Shown here: in pieces, positions 22,544 through 31,045 of the stretch
Layout of the letters: every line of letters starts with the position of its first letter
How positions within the stretch are numbered: the stretch's first letter is position 1
Assembly (NCBI RefSeq): GCF_009881055.1
Contig: NZ_WXFG01000023.1
Span: 1 to 64,000, forward strand
From: Peptoclostridium sp.
Lineage (GTDB): Bacteria > Bacillota > Clostridia > Peptostreptococcales > Peptostreptococcaceae
Length of the DNA stretch: 64,000 nucleotides
Reading direction: 5' to 3'
Made by a program: the position numbers and the translations under genes
Notes under the pieces: generated by a model
Databases searched by the model: none
What the model saw: only the letters and a program-made list of their open reading frames with translations
Told to the model about the DNA's origin: nothing

Positions 22544-23929
22544 TTAAATTTGCTGATTTCTTAGATACTCAAGAGCCTTGCCCAGCTGATTGTCCATCTG
22601 GTCTGAGAGCATGTATTTCGAAAAACTTTCTGAAATTGCCGAAAGCGTTGTTTTGTCAGCCATTCCATACGGATATAGCCCTTTGGCCTTTTGGAACGCT
22701 GCCACAGCCGCCGCTGTGGACTGGCCGTACACGCCCTTTGCATCTGATGTTTCAAAGCCCTGGATTCCAAGTCTTTCCTGCAGTCCAAGCACATCAAGTC
22801 CTGCATCTCCGACTTTCATGGCCTTGTCTGTCGGGAGGCTTTGCAGCTTGCCAAGGTCAACTATGCTCTCTACATACCTTTCCGCTACTATGTCCGGCAC
22901 AAGACCCGTGTGGTCTATTGATCTGCCTGATGGAAGAAGGTATTTGGCTATCGTAAGCTTTATGGCCTCGCCATTTTTAAGATTCAGCACCTTCTGGACT
23001 GTCCCCTTACCGTATGTGTTCTTTCCAACGAGCACTCCGGCTTTTGTATCCTGCATAGCACCCGCAAGTATTTCGGCTGCCGATGCCGAGGATTCGTCTA
23101 CAAGCACTGCCACCCTTGCAAACTTTACATCGCCGTATGAGGGATAGCTGTTCTCAGCGCCGTCCTTATACTGAATTTTGACTATATTTCCCTTAGGCAC
23201 AAACTCCTGCGCAATACCTACCACGTCAAGCAGCCCCCCGCCCGGATTGCCTCTAAGGTCTAGAACAAGCTTTTTTATGCCCTTTGCTTTCAATTCTTCA
23301 ATCGCAGTTAGCGTATTTTGTGTTGCCGTTTTGTTGAACTCGGTTATCTTTATATAGCCTATGCCGTTTTCAAGGACTCTTGACTTGACTGGATTTATCA
23401 CCACACTGTCCCTTGTGATTGAAACCTCAAAACTCTGGCCCTTTCTTTCTATAAGCAGTTTTACTACAGTTCCTTGAGGACCCTTTATCTTGTTTACTAC
23501 ATCCGCAAGATTCTTAACTTCACCTATTGCTTCCCCGTCTATTGCCTTTATTATATCCCCAGGTAGCAGACCTGCCTTAATCGCAGGAGAATTTTCAAGC
23601 GGCTCCACTATTGTAACGCTTCCGTTTTTAAGGGATATCTGAGCCCCTATTCCAGAAAATGTCCCCTGAACATCCTCAGTGAACTGCCTGTTCTCTTCGG
23701 CATCCAGATATGTGCTGTATTTATCGAGCGAGTCGTACATACCTTTTACAGCGCCATCTATTAGTTGGTCTTCCGTGACTTCGCCTGCATAGTTGTTGAG
23801 TATATACTCCTTTGCTGCATCGAAGAAGCTCATGTCCTTCTTGAAGTCTTCCCCAAACGATAGGCTTGTAAAGCTCATTACTGCTATCAGCAATGCCGCC
23901 GCTGATCTTTTGATTTTTCTTGCAATCAT
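22544..23929 (-). CDS. S41 carboxy-terminal processing protease (CtpA type)
   Basis: 461 residues; ATG 23929, GGTGG-type RBS. Signal/anchor MIARKIKRSAAALLIAVMSF, then an N-terminal helical region, PDZ domain (residues about 95-175: VEPLENSPAIKAGLLPGDII, IKGPQGTVVKLLIER), and protease domain with LRGNPGGGLLDVV, the serine in VDESSASAAEILAGA and the lysine in GKNTYGKGTVQ, the Ser-Lys dyad. The C-terminal 80 residues hold a peptidoglycan-binding domain (LGLQERLGIQGFETSDAKGV, YGQSTAAAVAAFQKAKGL). It should cleave C-termini of exported proteins at the wall. It sits behind the S-layer gene, so envelope protein maturation is plausible. Confidence 0.92.
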   Translation of the reverse strand: MIARKIKRSAAALLIAVMSFTSLSFGEDFKKDMSFFDAAKEYILNNYAGEVTEDQLIDGAVKGMYDSLDKYSTYLDAEENRQFTEDVQGTFSGIGAQISLKNGSVTIVEPLENSPAIKAGLLPGDIIKAIDGEAIGEVKNLADVVNKIKGPQGTVVKLLIERKGQSFEVSITRDSVVINPVKSRVLENGIGYIKITEFNKTATQNTLTAIEELKAKGIKKLVLDLRGNPGGGLLDVVGIAQEFVPKGNIVKIQYKDGAENSYPSYGDVKFARVAVLVDESSASAAEILAGAMQDTKAGVLVGKNTYGKGTVQKVLNLKNGEAIKLTIAKYLLPSGRSIDHTGLVPDIVAERYVESIVDLGKLQSLPTDKAMKVGDAGLDVLGLQERLGIQGFETSDAKGVYGQSTAAAVAAFQKAKGLYPYGMADKTTLSAISESFSKYMLSDQMDNQLGKALEYLRNQQI

Positions 23930-24033
23930 GAATCCACCTCTCTCCTGATAAAGTCTCTCTTCCTATAATATGCCATGGTTATTCAATATTATTAAAGTAT
24001 ACCACAGTATTTGCATTTTAAAAGAAAGTGGCA

Positions 24034-24068
24034 AAAAAAGAAACTGCCAGCAGTCAAAATGCCGGCAG
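24034..24068 (-). terminator. Terminator after the ferredoxin gene
   Basis: On the minus strand CTGCCGGCA pairs with TGCTGGCAG (one mismatch) and is followed by TTTCTTTTTTT. Confidence 0.75.
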
Positions 24069-24081
24069 CCTTGTTACATTA

Positions 24082-24252
24082 TTATTCTGGTTGAGGAGCG
24101 TCTACTGGACATACGCTAGCGCAAGCGCCACAGTCTATGCAAGTAGCAGCGTCTACAACGTATTTTCCGTCTCCAGCGCTTATAGCGTTAACTGGACACT
24201 CAGCCTCGCAAGCTCCGCAGTTTACACATGCATCAGTTATTTTGTAAGCCAT
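24082..24252 (-). CDS. 2[4Fe-4S] clostridial ferredoxin
   Basis: 56 residues, ATG 24252 with AAAGGAGG 7-8 nt upstream. Two classic cluster motifs, [12 protein letters not shown] and [12 protein letters not shown], give the eight cysteines for two [4Fe-4S] clusters. Short acidic tail APQPE. This small cytoplasmic protein carries low-potential electrons for fermentative enzymes. Single-gene unit with its own terminator. Codon use is biased as in highly expressed genes. Confidence 0.95.
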   Translation of the reverse strand: MAYKITDACVNCGACEAECPVNAISAGDGKYVVDAATCIDCGACASVCPVDAPQPE

Positions 24253-24580
24253 GATAAAATCCTCCTTTGATTTTTAAGCAATTTTTGTTGAGCCTTTCAA
24301 CTTCTATTATAAGGCTATGCGAAGCGTTTGCAAATAAAATTTCGAAAAAACGTGTACTTTTTGTGAAAAAACAATCAACAGGATTGCTAGGGATTTGCTG
24401 TGGATTTGGTGGATAATTTTGCTTAAATGCGTGGTTTTCCACAATGCGCCTGTTGATAAGTCTGTGGGTTCTGTGGAAATCGCAGCGGATAAAACAAAAC
24501 ATAACGTCAATAATAAAGTGTGTCTGCTACGCTACCGTGGGTATTAATTGTATCAATTATAATGATAAGGGGGATTGTGT
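24253..24580. other. Divergent intergenic region with DnaA-box-like cluster
   Basis: About 330 nt between ferredoxin and an SLH gene. In 24398-24490 there are several near matches to TGTGGATAA (TGTGGATTT, GGTGGATAA, TGTTGATAA, TGTGGAAAT, GCGGATAA) and a small hairpin GTGGTTTTCCAC. TATAAT at about 24558 may be the -10 of the SLH gene. Confidence 0.4.
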
Positions 24581-25642
24581 ATGATCAAAAAAATGAGATC
24601 CGCTGTTGCAGTAGGTTTGGCGCTGGTTATGCTTCCTGCTACTTCCTTTGCAGCATATTTTTCTGATGTGAAGGTGTCTGATTGGTTCTATCAGGGCGTG
24701 CAAAAGCTTGAGGCAAGGGGGATTGTGAGCGGGTACGGCAGTAATGTCTTCAAGCCAAACAACACCGTGACCAGGGCTGAGTTCCTCAAGATGGTCATGG
24801 CTGGAAAAGGCTATAAAATCAACTCACTTGTGGGCGACTACTGGGCAAAAGCCTGGATGGACCAAGCCTACATGGACGGTCTACTAGACTCATCCGACCA
24901 AAAGTTTTTCACAATTTCGAAGATGGATCAGCCTATCACAAGAAGAGAAATGGCCAAACTAGCAGCAAAAGCTACCAACTCATATGCTTCTGACAAGAAT
25001 GTTTACTCTTACATAACTGACTTTGACACGATTGAAATGGAATACAAAGATGCTGTTAATGCGGCTTTCTTCAATGGTCTGATAACAGGTTATACCGACA
25101 ATACCTTCAAACCCTACAATACGCTTACAAGGGCTGAGGCCTGCGCCGTGATACTGAGAATTATAGATAAGAGCGAACGGGTGTATCCGAGCATGACCAT
25201 ATACCAGAAGAGACTTTCTGAAACCAAGAGTTTCATGAACATGCATTTTAACAACTTTGTCTTCAACGAAACCACTGGAACCGGTTTCGTATACAATACA
25301 ACCATAATGAAATTGCCCACACCTTCAATGCTCGCAAAGGGTGGCAACTATGAGTACGACTTCACAATAGACGTGATGACAGAAGCTCTTAAGGATCAAA
25401 ATGGCTACGACTACATGATTAGATATGATGTGAACATGGGCAGCGAAGCTAAAGCCGTATTAAATGACTATCTCAAGTTAATACTTCCTTACGATTACGC
25501 AAAGGTCATGGAGCTTGGAAACCAAAACTTTGCAGCAGGGGCAAGAAGCACAAAGACGGCAGAGGTTGGAGGCTGGACTCTTCAATTCTCGAATTCGCTG
25601 TCTGGAGATTCGAAGGTTACGATAAAGATCTACCAAAAATAA
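24581..25642 (+). CDS. Secreted protein with three N-terminal SLH domains
   Basis: 353 residues from ATG 24581 (AAGGGGG 7 nt upstream; TTG 24575 is an alternative). Signal peptide MIKKMRSAVAVGLALVMLPA...SFA. SLH domains at about 26-75 (YFSDVKVSDWFYQGVQKLEA, TRAEFLKMVMAGKGY), 80-135 and 145-195 (ITGYTDNTFKPYNTLTRAEA). The C-terminal 150 residues (from SERVYPSMTIYQKR) are a mixed alpha/beta domain that I do not recognise, ending in WTLQFSNSLSGDSKVTIKIY. It should be attached non-covalently to the wall. It is divergent from ferredoxin and convergent with degV, with palindrome copy C filling the gap. Confidence 0.85.
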   Translation: MIKKMRSAVAVGLALVMLPATSFAAYFSDVKVSDWFYQGVQKLEARGIVSGYGSNVFKPNNTVTRAEFLKMVMAGKGYKINSLVGDYWAKAWMDQAYMDGLLDSSDQKFFTISKMDQPITRREMAKLAAKATNSYASDKNVYSYITDFDTIEMEYKDAVNAAFFNGLITGYTDNTFKPYNTLTRAEACAVILRIIDKSERVYPSMTIYQKRLSETKSFMNMHFNNFVFNETTGTGFVYNTTIMKLPTPSMLAKGGNYEYDFTIDVMTEALKDQNGYDYMIRYDVNMGSEAKAVLNDYLKLILPYDYAKVMELGNQNFAAGARSTKTAEVGGWTLQFSNSLSGDSKVTIKIYQK

Positions 25643-25649
25643 GGCTCTT

Positions 25650-25914
25650 GGGCGCGGACTAAGCTGAGCGCACAAAGCGATTTACTCAGCATAGCGCTGA
25701 AACCGATGTGTGCAGGCATTCTTGGATTTCGTTTTGGATTATTTCCAGACGATGAAAAATCGCAAAATCTTAGCAATTTCGAACTGTCCGAAGCGAAGCG
25801 AGTTTTCGAAATTGCCGATTTTGCGATTTTTTTGAGTCGCTGGAAATATCAAAACAAAGCAAATGCCAAACACATCGTTCAGCGCGTTTGAACAACTTAT
25901 CCAAGCGAGCGCCC
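25650..25914. repeat. Long imperfect palindrome, copy C (265 bp)
   Basis: The longest copy. Apex AACTGTCCGAAGCGAAGCG with stem GCAATTTCGAA (25773-25783) / TTCGAAATTGC (25805-25815). Outward: AAAAATCGCAAAATC / GATTTTGCGATTTTT, ATTTCCAG / CTGGAAAT, GATGTGT / ACACATC, and finally GGGCGC (25650-25655) / GCGCCC (25909-25914). It fills the whole gap between two convergent genes, from 8 nt after one stop to the stop of the other. The left arm has about 20 extra nt near its outer end. Confidence 0.8.
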
Positions 25915-26750
25915 TAAAAAGAAACCACTATCCCGCCCTCCCCTGCATACACCGTCGTTATCCCTCGCGCCTCGACTATTATCACATCCCTGAAGCTGTA
26001 CTTCTCCCTTATCTCATCCCTTAGCCTCTCGGCCTTCTCCCTGCAGTTCACGTGAGATATGCCAAGCACCCTGTTTTCCATATCCACGGCCCTCTCGCCA
26101 ATGAGCTCAACAAGTCTTCCAAAGGCCCTGTTCGATCCCCTGGCCTTCTCCACAAGGTATATGTTGCCCTCCTTGTCGGCGCCCATTACGGGCTTTATCG
26201 AGAGCACGTTGCCAATAAGGCCTGCCAGGCGGCTTATCCTTCCGGCCTTAATGAGAGTGTCAAGCGATTCGAGTATAAATAGCGTGTTCATGCTCCCTAT
26301 GTACTCCTCCACCTGTTCAACTATCTCCTGCGGCTCAACATCCCTTTCGGCGAGCTCCCTTATCTTCAGCCCTATGAGAGTTTCGGCCGAGGTTGCGCTC
26401 TTTGAGTCGAAAACATGCACGAACGTGCCTCCCCCGCCTTCTTCCTTCATAGTCTTTGCGAGCATCGCGCTCGAATAAGTGCCGCTCAGGTTTGAGGAGA
26501 GCGTCACTACAAATACATTGTCCGCTCCTTCATAAGATTTTAGAAAATCATGCGGCGAAGGGGCTGCCGTCTTTGGCCCGTTTTTAGACTCCTTTATCAG
26601 CCTTATCAGCTCAAGAGGATCGAGCCTTTCGTCGTCCCTTAGCTCCAACTCGTCCACTCTTATCGTAAGCGGCACTATCTGCGGCTTTACGTATTCATCT
26701 ATGTATGCGCTTCTGTCGAAGCAGCTGTCTCCCACTATTTTGTATTTCAC
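25914..26750 (-). CDS. DegV family fatty-acid-binding protein
   Basis: 278 residues. I use GTG 26750 because GGGAG lies 9 nt upstream; ATG 26759 directly abuts that RBS. Begins MKYKIVGDSCFDRSAYIDEY with the conserved DS(C/A)xD. The fatty-acid-binding motif TLSSNLSGTYSSAMLAKTM (residues about 88-106) and the C-terminal ISHVNCREKAERL are typical. FakB-type DegV proteins hand fatty acids to the kinase FakA for phospholipid synthesis; no fakA is present here. Cytoplasmic. The final stop codon overlaps the outer arm of palindrome copy C. Confidence 0.88.
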   Translation of the reverse strand: MKYKIVGDSCFDRSAYIDEYVKPQIVPLTIRVDELELRDDERLDPLELIRLIKESKNGPKTAAPSPHDFLKSYEGADNVFVVTLSSNLSGTYSSAMLAKTMKEEGGGGTFVHVFDSKSATSAETLIGLKIRELAERDVEPQEIVEQVEEYIGSMNTLFILESLDTLIKAGRISRLAGLIGNVLSIKPVMGADKEGNIYLVEKARGSNRAFGRLVELIGERAVDMENRVLGISHVNCREKAERLRDEIREKYSFRDVIIVEARGITTVYAGEGGIVVSF

Positions 26751-26812
26751 CGGCGGCATCTCCCTTCGTTTTCAGATGAGTCATTACTATATAATATACC
26801 ACCGCATTAAGC

Positions 26813-28591
26813 TTAATCCACAACGAAATATAAAACTACCGGCTTTTCTAGGCTTATGCCGTCTGACGAGCTGACATCCTTGCTTATGCACAGCCTGTAG
26901 CTTTTGCCCTTTATATAGCCCTCAGCCGGAGGAATCACTTCTATTTTGTTGTCCTCCTCGCCAAACACCGCACAGGCCCCGCTGTCCAGGCCTCTCTGTG
27001 TGACCTGCACAAGGTCTGCGATGCTGATTTCCTTTGAAAGGGCGCCGCTGAATTCCACCGCCCATTTTTTGCCAGGATCGATTTCCCTTTTATAATCTAT
27101 GATCTCAGCTTCCGAGCTTTCGGCAGGATCTTCCACTATCACCGTGCACTCGTCTGAAATTTCAGTTCCCTCAACTGTAGCCCTGAGTATGCATATGCCT
27201 CCTGAAAGGGCTGTAATGTTCCCGCTTGAATCCACCTGGGCAACCCCTGTATCGCTGGATGTCCATATTATGTCGCCCGAAGCTCCAGCCGGATACATTC
27301 CAAAGCCTACGCTGCTGCTGCCGCCCTTTGTTATTCTTAGGCTATCCTTATTAAGTTCTATGCTCTGCGGAGCCAGCGGCTCCAGGTATATGACTTCCGT
27401 CTGGTCCGTTCCTTCATTCAGGAATGTCAATTCATTCCCGTCTATACTTAAGTATGTAGAATGCACGTTGTTTATAATCTCTGTAGATGACCCGTCCGTG
27501 CTGGTTCTGTATATGTATCCGCCCCGGGAGTAGTTGCTGAAATATATCCAGTCGCCGTATCCGCAAAGGAAAAGCGATCTGTCAGGGCATATGAGCTGTC
27601 TGACGCTTCCGTCGAGCAGCATGCTGTAGAGCCTATCGTCGATGCTACTGCTGTAATACAATCTGCCGTCCATTGTTACAGGATACGTAACTTCATTCAT
27701 GTAGCTGTATTTCTCGCTTGTGCAATCGGGATATGTGGCTTTGTCCCAGAAGTGGTCCCCGGACATTCTCTCGTCCGACAGGTTAAAGTATGTATACATT
27801 GTTCTGTTTTTGACATCGGGAAGCGGGTCATCCCATGTCAAATCAGAATGATACCAATTCCCGTCAATATTGACCATGTTCCAGGCGTGGTTCATAGACT
27901 CGTCGCCCTCTACTATCCGAGCCTGCACTCCCGCCTCCTCAAGCATTTTGTAGGCAAGCAGCGAGTATCCCTGGCAGACGGTTTTGCCGTATGCCAGCGC
28001 CGCGTACGCGCTGTGCTCCTTATAGCTTGTGTCGTATTCGACGTTTTTGACTATGTAGTCGTGTATTGCCAGCTCCTTTTCAAAGCTGCTCATGCCGGGC
28101 AAAACTATTTCAGAGAGTATACCATCTACTCTCGAGTCGACATAGTCCTCCTGCTCCTTGCTAGTCAGGTATGTCATATTGTAGTATATTCTGTAATTAC
28201 CCGGATAGCCGCTGTAGCCGTAGCTTATGAATGTGTAAGAAAACTTGAGATAGTCGTCGCTTGCTGTTACATTTTCAAAAACCGCTTCCATGTCATTCAG
28301 CATGTCACTTGTACCACCTGTGTACACTGCCTCAAAACTTGCCTTTCTGTCTGTCATGGCGTCATACAGCATCGATTCAAGCTGCTCTAATGAGCTTACA
28401 TATGTGACGCTTTCAAGACTACGAGTGTCTGTTTTTAGGGACGCCGTTGGCAGATCCTTGTATATTCGGTTTATGTACTCCGCCTCATCCTTTTCGAATA
28501 TCCTTTGCCCTTCTGCGTATGCAAAGCTTGAAAAAAACGCCGTAAAAATAAATATGAATACAATTAATGTCTTTTTGGGCTTCAACCCCAT
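26813..28591 (-). CDS. Secreted transglutaminase-like protein with Ig-like domain
   Basis: 592 residues from ATG 28591 (GGGGAGTG 7 nt upstream); residues upstream in the frame are leader. Signal peptide MGLKPKKTLIVFIFIFTAFF...AYA. Transglutaminase-like core at about 180-270 with the Cys in GKTVCQGYSLLAYKMLEEAG, His in MNHAWNMVNIDGNWYHSD and Asp in LTWDDP, the cysteine-protease-like triad. A six-bladed-type beta region with DUF5050-like repeats (MDGRLYYSSSIDDRLYSMLL) follows, then a bacterial Ig-like domain 2 (ITKGGSSSVGFGMYPAGASG ... GICILRATVEG) and a SbsA-like Ig domain. Such proteins act on the wall or extracellular peptides. Target unknown. Confidence 0.85.
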   Translation of the reverse strand: MGLKPKKTLIVFIFIFTAFFSSFAYAEGQRIFEKDEAEYINRIYKDLPTASLKTDTRSLESVTYVSSLEQLESMLYDAMTDRKASFEAVYTGGTSDMLNDMEAVFENVTASDDYLKFSYTFISYGYSGYPGNYRIYYNMTYLTSKEQEDYVDSRVDGILSEIVLPGMSSFEKELAIHDYIVKNVEYDTSYKEHSAYAALAYGKTVCQGYSLLAYKMLEEAGVQARIVEGDESMNHAWNMVNIDGNWYHSDLTWDDPLPDVKNRTMYTYFNLSDERMSGDHFWDKATYPDCTSEKYSYMNEVTYPVTMDGRLYYSSSIDDRLYSMLLDGSVRQLICPDRSLFLCGYGDWIYFSNYSRGGYIYRTSTDGSSTEIINNVHSTYLSIDGNELTFLNEGTDQTEVIYLEPLAPQSIELNKDSLRITKGGSSSVGFGMYPAGASGDIIWTSSDTGVAQVDSSGNITALSGGICILRATVEGTEISDECTVIVEDPAESSEAEIIDYKREIDPGKKWAVEFSGALSKEISIADLVQVTQRGLDSGACAVFGEEDNKIEVIPPAEGYIKGKSYRLCISKDVSSSDGISLEKPVVLYFVVD

Positions 28592-28740
28592 AAAATCACT
28601 CCCCATTATCGGCTGCAGCAAATGTAGCAGTCGATTGAATAATTTGCATGTTTGCAAAATCTATTATCGGCAAAAACGTCTATTTTCTTACGCATTATGG
28701 GTAAAAATAAATTACTCTATAATTCACTGGAGGTCATATC

Positions 28741-29232
28741 ATGTCATGGCGCATAATCAGGCTATCGCTGGCCCTTTTCATATTCTACATGCTGCTCTCA
28801 ATGGATTTTTCGGCGCCGGGCGTGGCCATAGGCCTATCGCTCTCGCTGGCCGTGTCTTATTTTTCAGTAAGGGTGCTCTACGACCCTGCCGGCTCTGCCG
28901 AGGAAGTCAGGATACCCGGGCCCTTGCGACTGCTTTCATACCTGCTGTTTCTGCTGCTTTCAATATACAGGGCGTCGTTTCGCTACATGCTCCACATTAT
29001 AAGAAACGACGAGGAGCCGGCGGCGCTTAGGATAAGGCTGCACACCTCCAACCCCTTCATAGTCTCCCTAATTGCCAACTCGGTCACCCTAACGCCCGGC
29101 ACTGTAACGCTCTCGGCAAAGGGCGACGAGCTGACTGTGCTTTGCATAAAGGGCGATAGCGACTACGAGAGCCTGCGCGGTGAAATAACCGAAGGCTTTG
29201 AAAGGCACCTTACAAGGAGGCGACGCCCATGA
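28741..29232 (+). CDS. mrpE: Mrp antiporter subunit E (MbhA-like)
   Basis: 163 residues, ATG 28741 with GGAGGT 8 nt upstream. Two N-terminal membrane segments (LALFIFYMLLSMDFS, VAIGLSLSLAVSYFS) and the MrpE/MnhE C-terminal part NPFIVSLIANSVTLTPGTVT. First gene of a tight eight-gene operon (overlaps of 4-20 nt) ordered as mbhA-H of archaeal membrane hydrogenases. The complex exchanges Na+ for H+ across the membrane. The function of E itself is structural. Confidence 0.92.
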   Translation: MSWRIIRLSLALFIFYMLLSMDFSAPGVAIGLSLSLAVSYFSVRVLYDPAGSAEEVRIPGPLRLLSYLLFLLLSIYRASFRYMLHIIRNDEEPAALRIRLHTSNPFIVSLIANSVTLTPGTVTLSAKGDELTVLCIKGDSDYESLRGEITEGFERHLTRRRRP

Positions 29233-29486
29233 TGATCATAACCATCTACGTCATAATAGCCGCCATATTCCTGCTGACGCTCAAGGCGGCCTTTGGGCCC
29301 ACCGTGTGGGACCGCCTGCTCGCGCTAAACCTCATATCCGCAAAGACGGTGATGCTGCTGACGGCCTACTCTGTCTACACGGGCGATTTGCGCCTCCTTG
29401 ACATATCAATGTCCTACGTCATAGTAGGCTTTCTCGGGGTTGCCCTGCTTTCGAGCTTCATCTTGAGGGGAGGCCGCCAGAAATGA
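29229..29486 (+). CDS. mrpF: Mrp antiporter subunit F (MbhB-like)
   Basis: 85 residues, ATG 29229 overlapping mrpE by 4 nt. Three membrane helices with the family pieces GPTVWDRLLALNLISAKTVM and YVIVGFLGVALLSSFIL. Small membrane subunit of the Mrp complex. Confidence 0.92.
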   Translation: MMIITIYVIIAAIFLLTLKAAFGPTVWDRLLALNLISAKTVMLLTAYSVYTGDLRLLDISMSYVIVGFLGVALLSSFILRGGRQK

Positions 29487-29824
29487 TGATAATGATATCA
29501 AACATTCTTCTAGTGCTCTGCTGGATATATATAGCCTTTGGCATTGTCGGGCTATTCCGCTTTAGGAACGTCTACGCCAGGCTGCTTACCGGCAGCAAGA
29601 TAGACACGGCGGCCATGATAACGTTGCTACTGGCGCTCATGCTAAGATCCGAGTCATGGGAATTCTCGGCAAAGCTCCTTGTGATACTGCTTTTCATAAT
29701 AGTGACTACCCCCGTAGGCAGCCACATAATAGCGCGCTCGGCGTTCGACTCAGGGCTTCCTGTAAAGCTCATAGAAGAAGAGCCCGGCCTGACCGATTCG
29801 GATTCAGAGGAAGGAGGGAAGTAG
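29483..29824 (+). CDS. mrpG: Mrp antiporter subunit G (MbhC-like)
   Basis: 113 residues, ATG 29483 overlapping mrpF by 4 nt. Three membrane helices; conserved VGLFRFRNVYARLLTGSKID and TPVGSHIIARSAFDSG, the MrpG/MnhG signature. The acidic tail (EEEPGLTDSDSEEGG) is longer than usual. Confidence 0.92.
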   Translation: MMIMISNILLVLCWIYIAFGIVGLFRFRNVYARLLTGSKIDTAAMITLLLALMLRSESWEFSAKLLVILLFIIVTTPVGSHIIARSAFDSGLPVKLIEEEPGLTDSDSEEGGK

Positions 29825-29825
29825 C

Positions 29826-30362
29826 ATGGACACCCTTTTGCTCTTGATAGTTGCCTTCATTGCAATAGCCATAGTCGCCCAGACAGACCTTTTTCAGATG
29901 GTAATACTCTACTCCATATTTTCGCTCCTTTGCGCCACGCTCTACGTTATATACATGGCGCCTGACGTGGCGCTTGCCGAGGCCGCAATAGGGAGCGCCT
30001 TCGTGCCCATGATATTCATAGTGGCAATTTCTAAGCAGCGAGAGTTCATAGTGCTCTCGAGGCTCGAGGACGGCTTCCTCCGCCCGGGCAAGGACGGCTC
30101 CCGCTCAGGACGAGGCTACGTCATCTTAAGCTCCCTGTGCAGGCAGTACGGCCTCAAGCTCGTGCTTTGTCCCAGCGAGGACGAGAAGGCCTGCCGCATA
30201 CTGGCAAGGAGCAGTCCCGACGTATATGTCTACGAGCAGGAAGGCGAGTATATAATGGAGGGCAAGGGCTCGAGCATAATAATGGAGAGGCTCTCGCACA
30301 TGCTCATAGACCACGAGGACATAAGCCTCGTGCTCACGGGAGATGAAGAAAACTATGATTAG
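29826..30362 (+). CDS. MbhD-like subunit (MrpA C-terminal domain) with extra soluble domain
   Basis: 178 residues. The first 75 form three membrane helices matching DUF4040, the part of MrpA that is separate in mbh operons (IVAQTDLFQMVILYSIFSLL, MAPDVALAEAAIGSAFVPMI, including the conserved acidic residue in the middle helix thought to lie in the ion path). Residues 80-178 are a cytoplasmic extension (YVILSSLCRQYGLKLVLCPS ... LIDHEDISLVLTGDEENYD) absent from MbhD, with alpha/beta look and no motif that I know. Overlaps the next gene by 20 nt. Confidence 0.8.
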   Translation: MDTLLLLIVAFIAIAIVAQTDLFQMVILYSIFSLLCATLYVIYMAPDVALAEAAIGSAFVPMIFIVAISKQREFIVLSRLEDGFLRPGKDGSRSGRGYVILSSLCRQYGLKLVLCPSEDEKACRILARSSPDVYVYEQEGEYIMEGKGSSIIMERLSHMLIDHEDISLVLTGDEENYD

Positions 30363-30615
30363 AAAAATACTTACAGCATACATGCTGATAATATGCCTTT
30401 TTTACTTTTCAAGCGCCTTGACTGATTCGGGCAAAGGCGCCAGCAGCCTCTCGCGGGATTTCTACCTGGAAAATGGCTATGCCGATACCGGCGCGAGGAA
30501 CATCGTCGCCGCCATATATCTTGACTACCGCCTGCTGGACTCCATATTCGAGACGAGTCTGCTGCTGCTTACTATAGCGGGCGTTGTCCATCTTGCGAGG
30601 GAGGGCGAGCGATGA
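30343..30615 (+). CDS. MbhE-like subunit of the Mrp complex
   Basis: 90 residues from ATG 30343; ATG 30355 is an alternative start. Two membrane helices (ILTAYMLIICLFYFSSAL and LLTIAGVVHLA) with the MbhE-like middle ARNIVAAIYLDYRLLDSIFE; the motif AIYLDYRxxDT/S is typical of MrpB N-terminal or MbhE units. Overlaps the flanking genes by 20 and 4 nt. Confidence 0.75.
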   Translation: MKKTMIRKILTAYMLIICLFYFSSALTDSGKGASSLSRDFYLENGYADTGARNIVAAIYLDYRLLDSIFETSLLLLTIAGVVHLAREGER

Positions 30616-31025
30616 GGCTTTCTAACCTGCTTGTAAACATAGCGCGCTTCATATTCCCCTTCATGCTCATGTTCGGGCTGTATATAATTCTCTACGGCGA
30701 CGTTTCGCCTGGCGGAGGCTTCCAAGGCGGAGCCATCCTGGCAAGCGCCTATATAACGGCCTACATAGCCCGTGGCGAGAGGATATTCGAGATAGGCAGC
30801 CTGGTGCTCCTTGAGAAGGTGCTCTACGTTCTGATTGTGGCCATGGCCCTTATTTCGGTGCTTACAAAGGGCGAGGCCTTCACAAGCTTCATCCCTTCGG
30901 GTGAGCCGCTTGAAATCAGGCGCCTATTTCTCATAGCCATGAACGTCTTTATTGGCTTCAAGGTGGCCCTTGGCATAACTTCGCTCTTCTCGTCGTTTGT
31001 GGAGCAGGAGTCAGTGGACGACTAA
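30612..31025 (+). CDS. mrpB: Mrp antiporter subunit B (MbhF-like)
   Basis: 137 residues, ATG 30612. Four membrane helices and the MnhB signature LYIILYGDVSPGGGFQGGAI followed by ASAYITAYIARGER. The conserved GHxxPGGGFQGG loop is present with D in place of H. Overlaps the preceding gene by 4 nt. Confidence 0.92.
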   Translation: MRLSNLLVNIARFIFPFMLMFGLYIILYGDVSPGGGFQGGAILASAYITAYIARGERIFEIGSLVLLEKVLYVLIVAMALISVLTKGEAFTSFIPSGEPLEIRRLFLIAMNVFIGFKVALGITSLFSSFVEQESVDD

Positions 31026-31045
31026 TTTTTGACAAGGAGGCTGCT

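Noticed and set aside
24398..24490. Chromosomal replication origin
   Set aside because: There are DnaA-box-like 9-mers, but no dnaA, dnaN, gyrB or rpmH gene nearby and the matches are imperfect.
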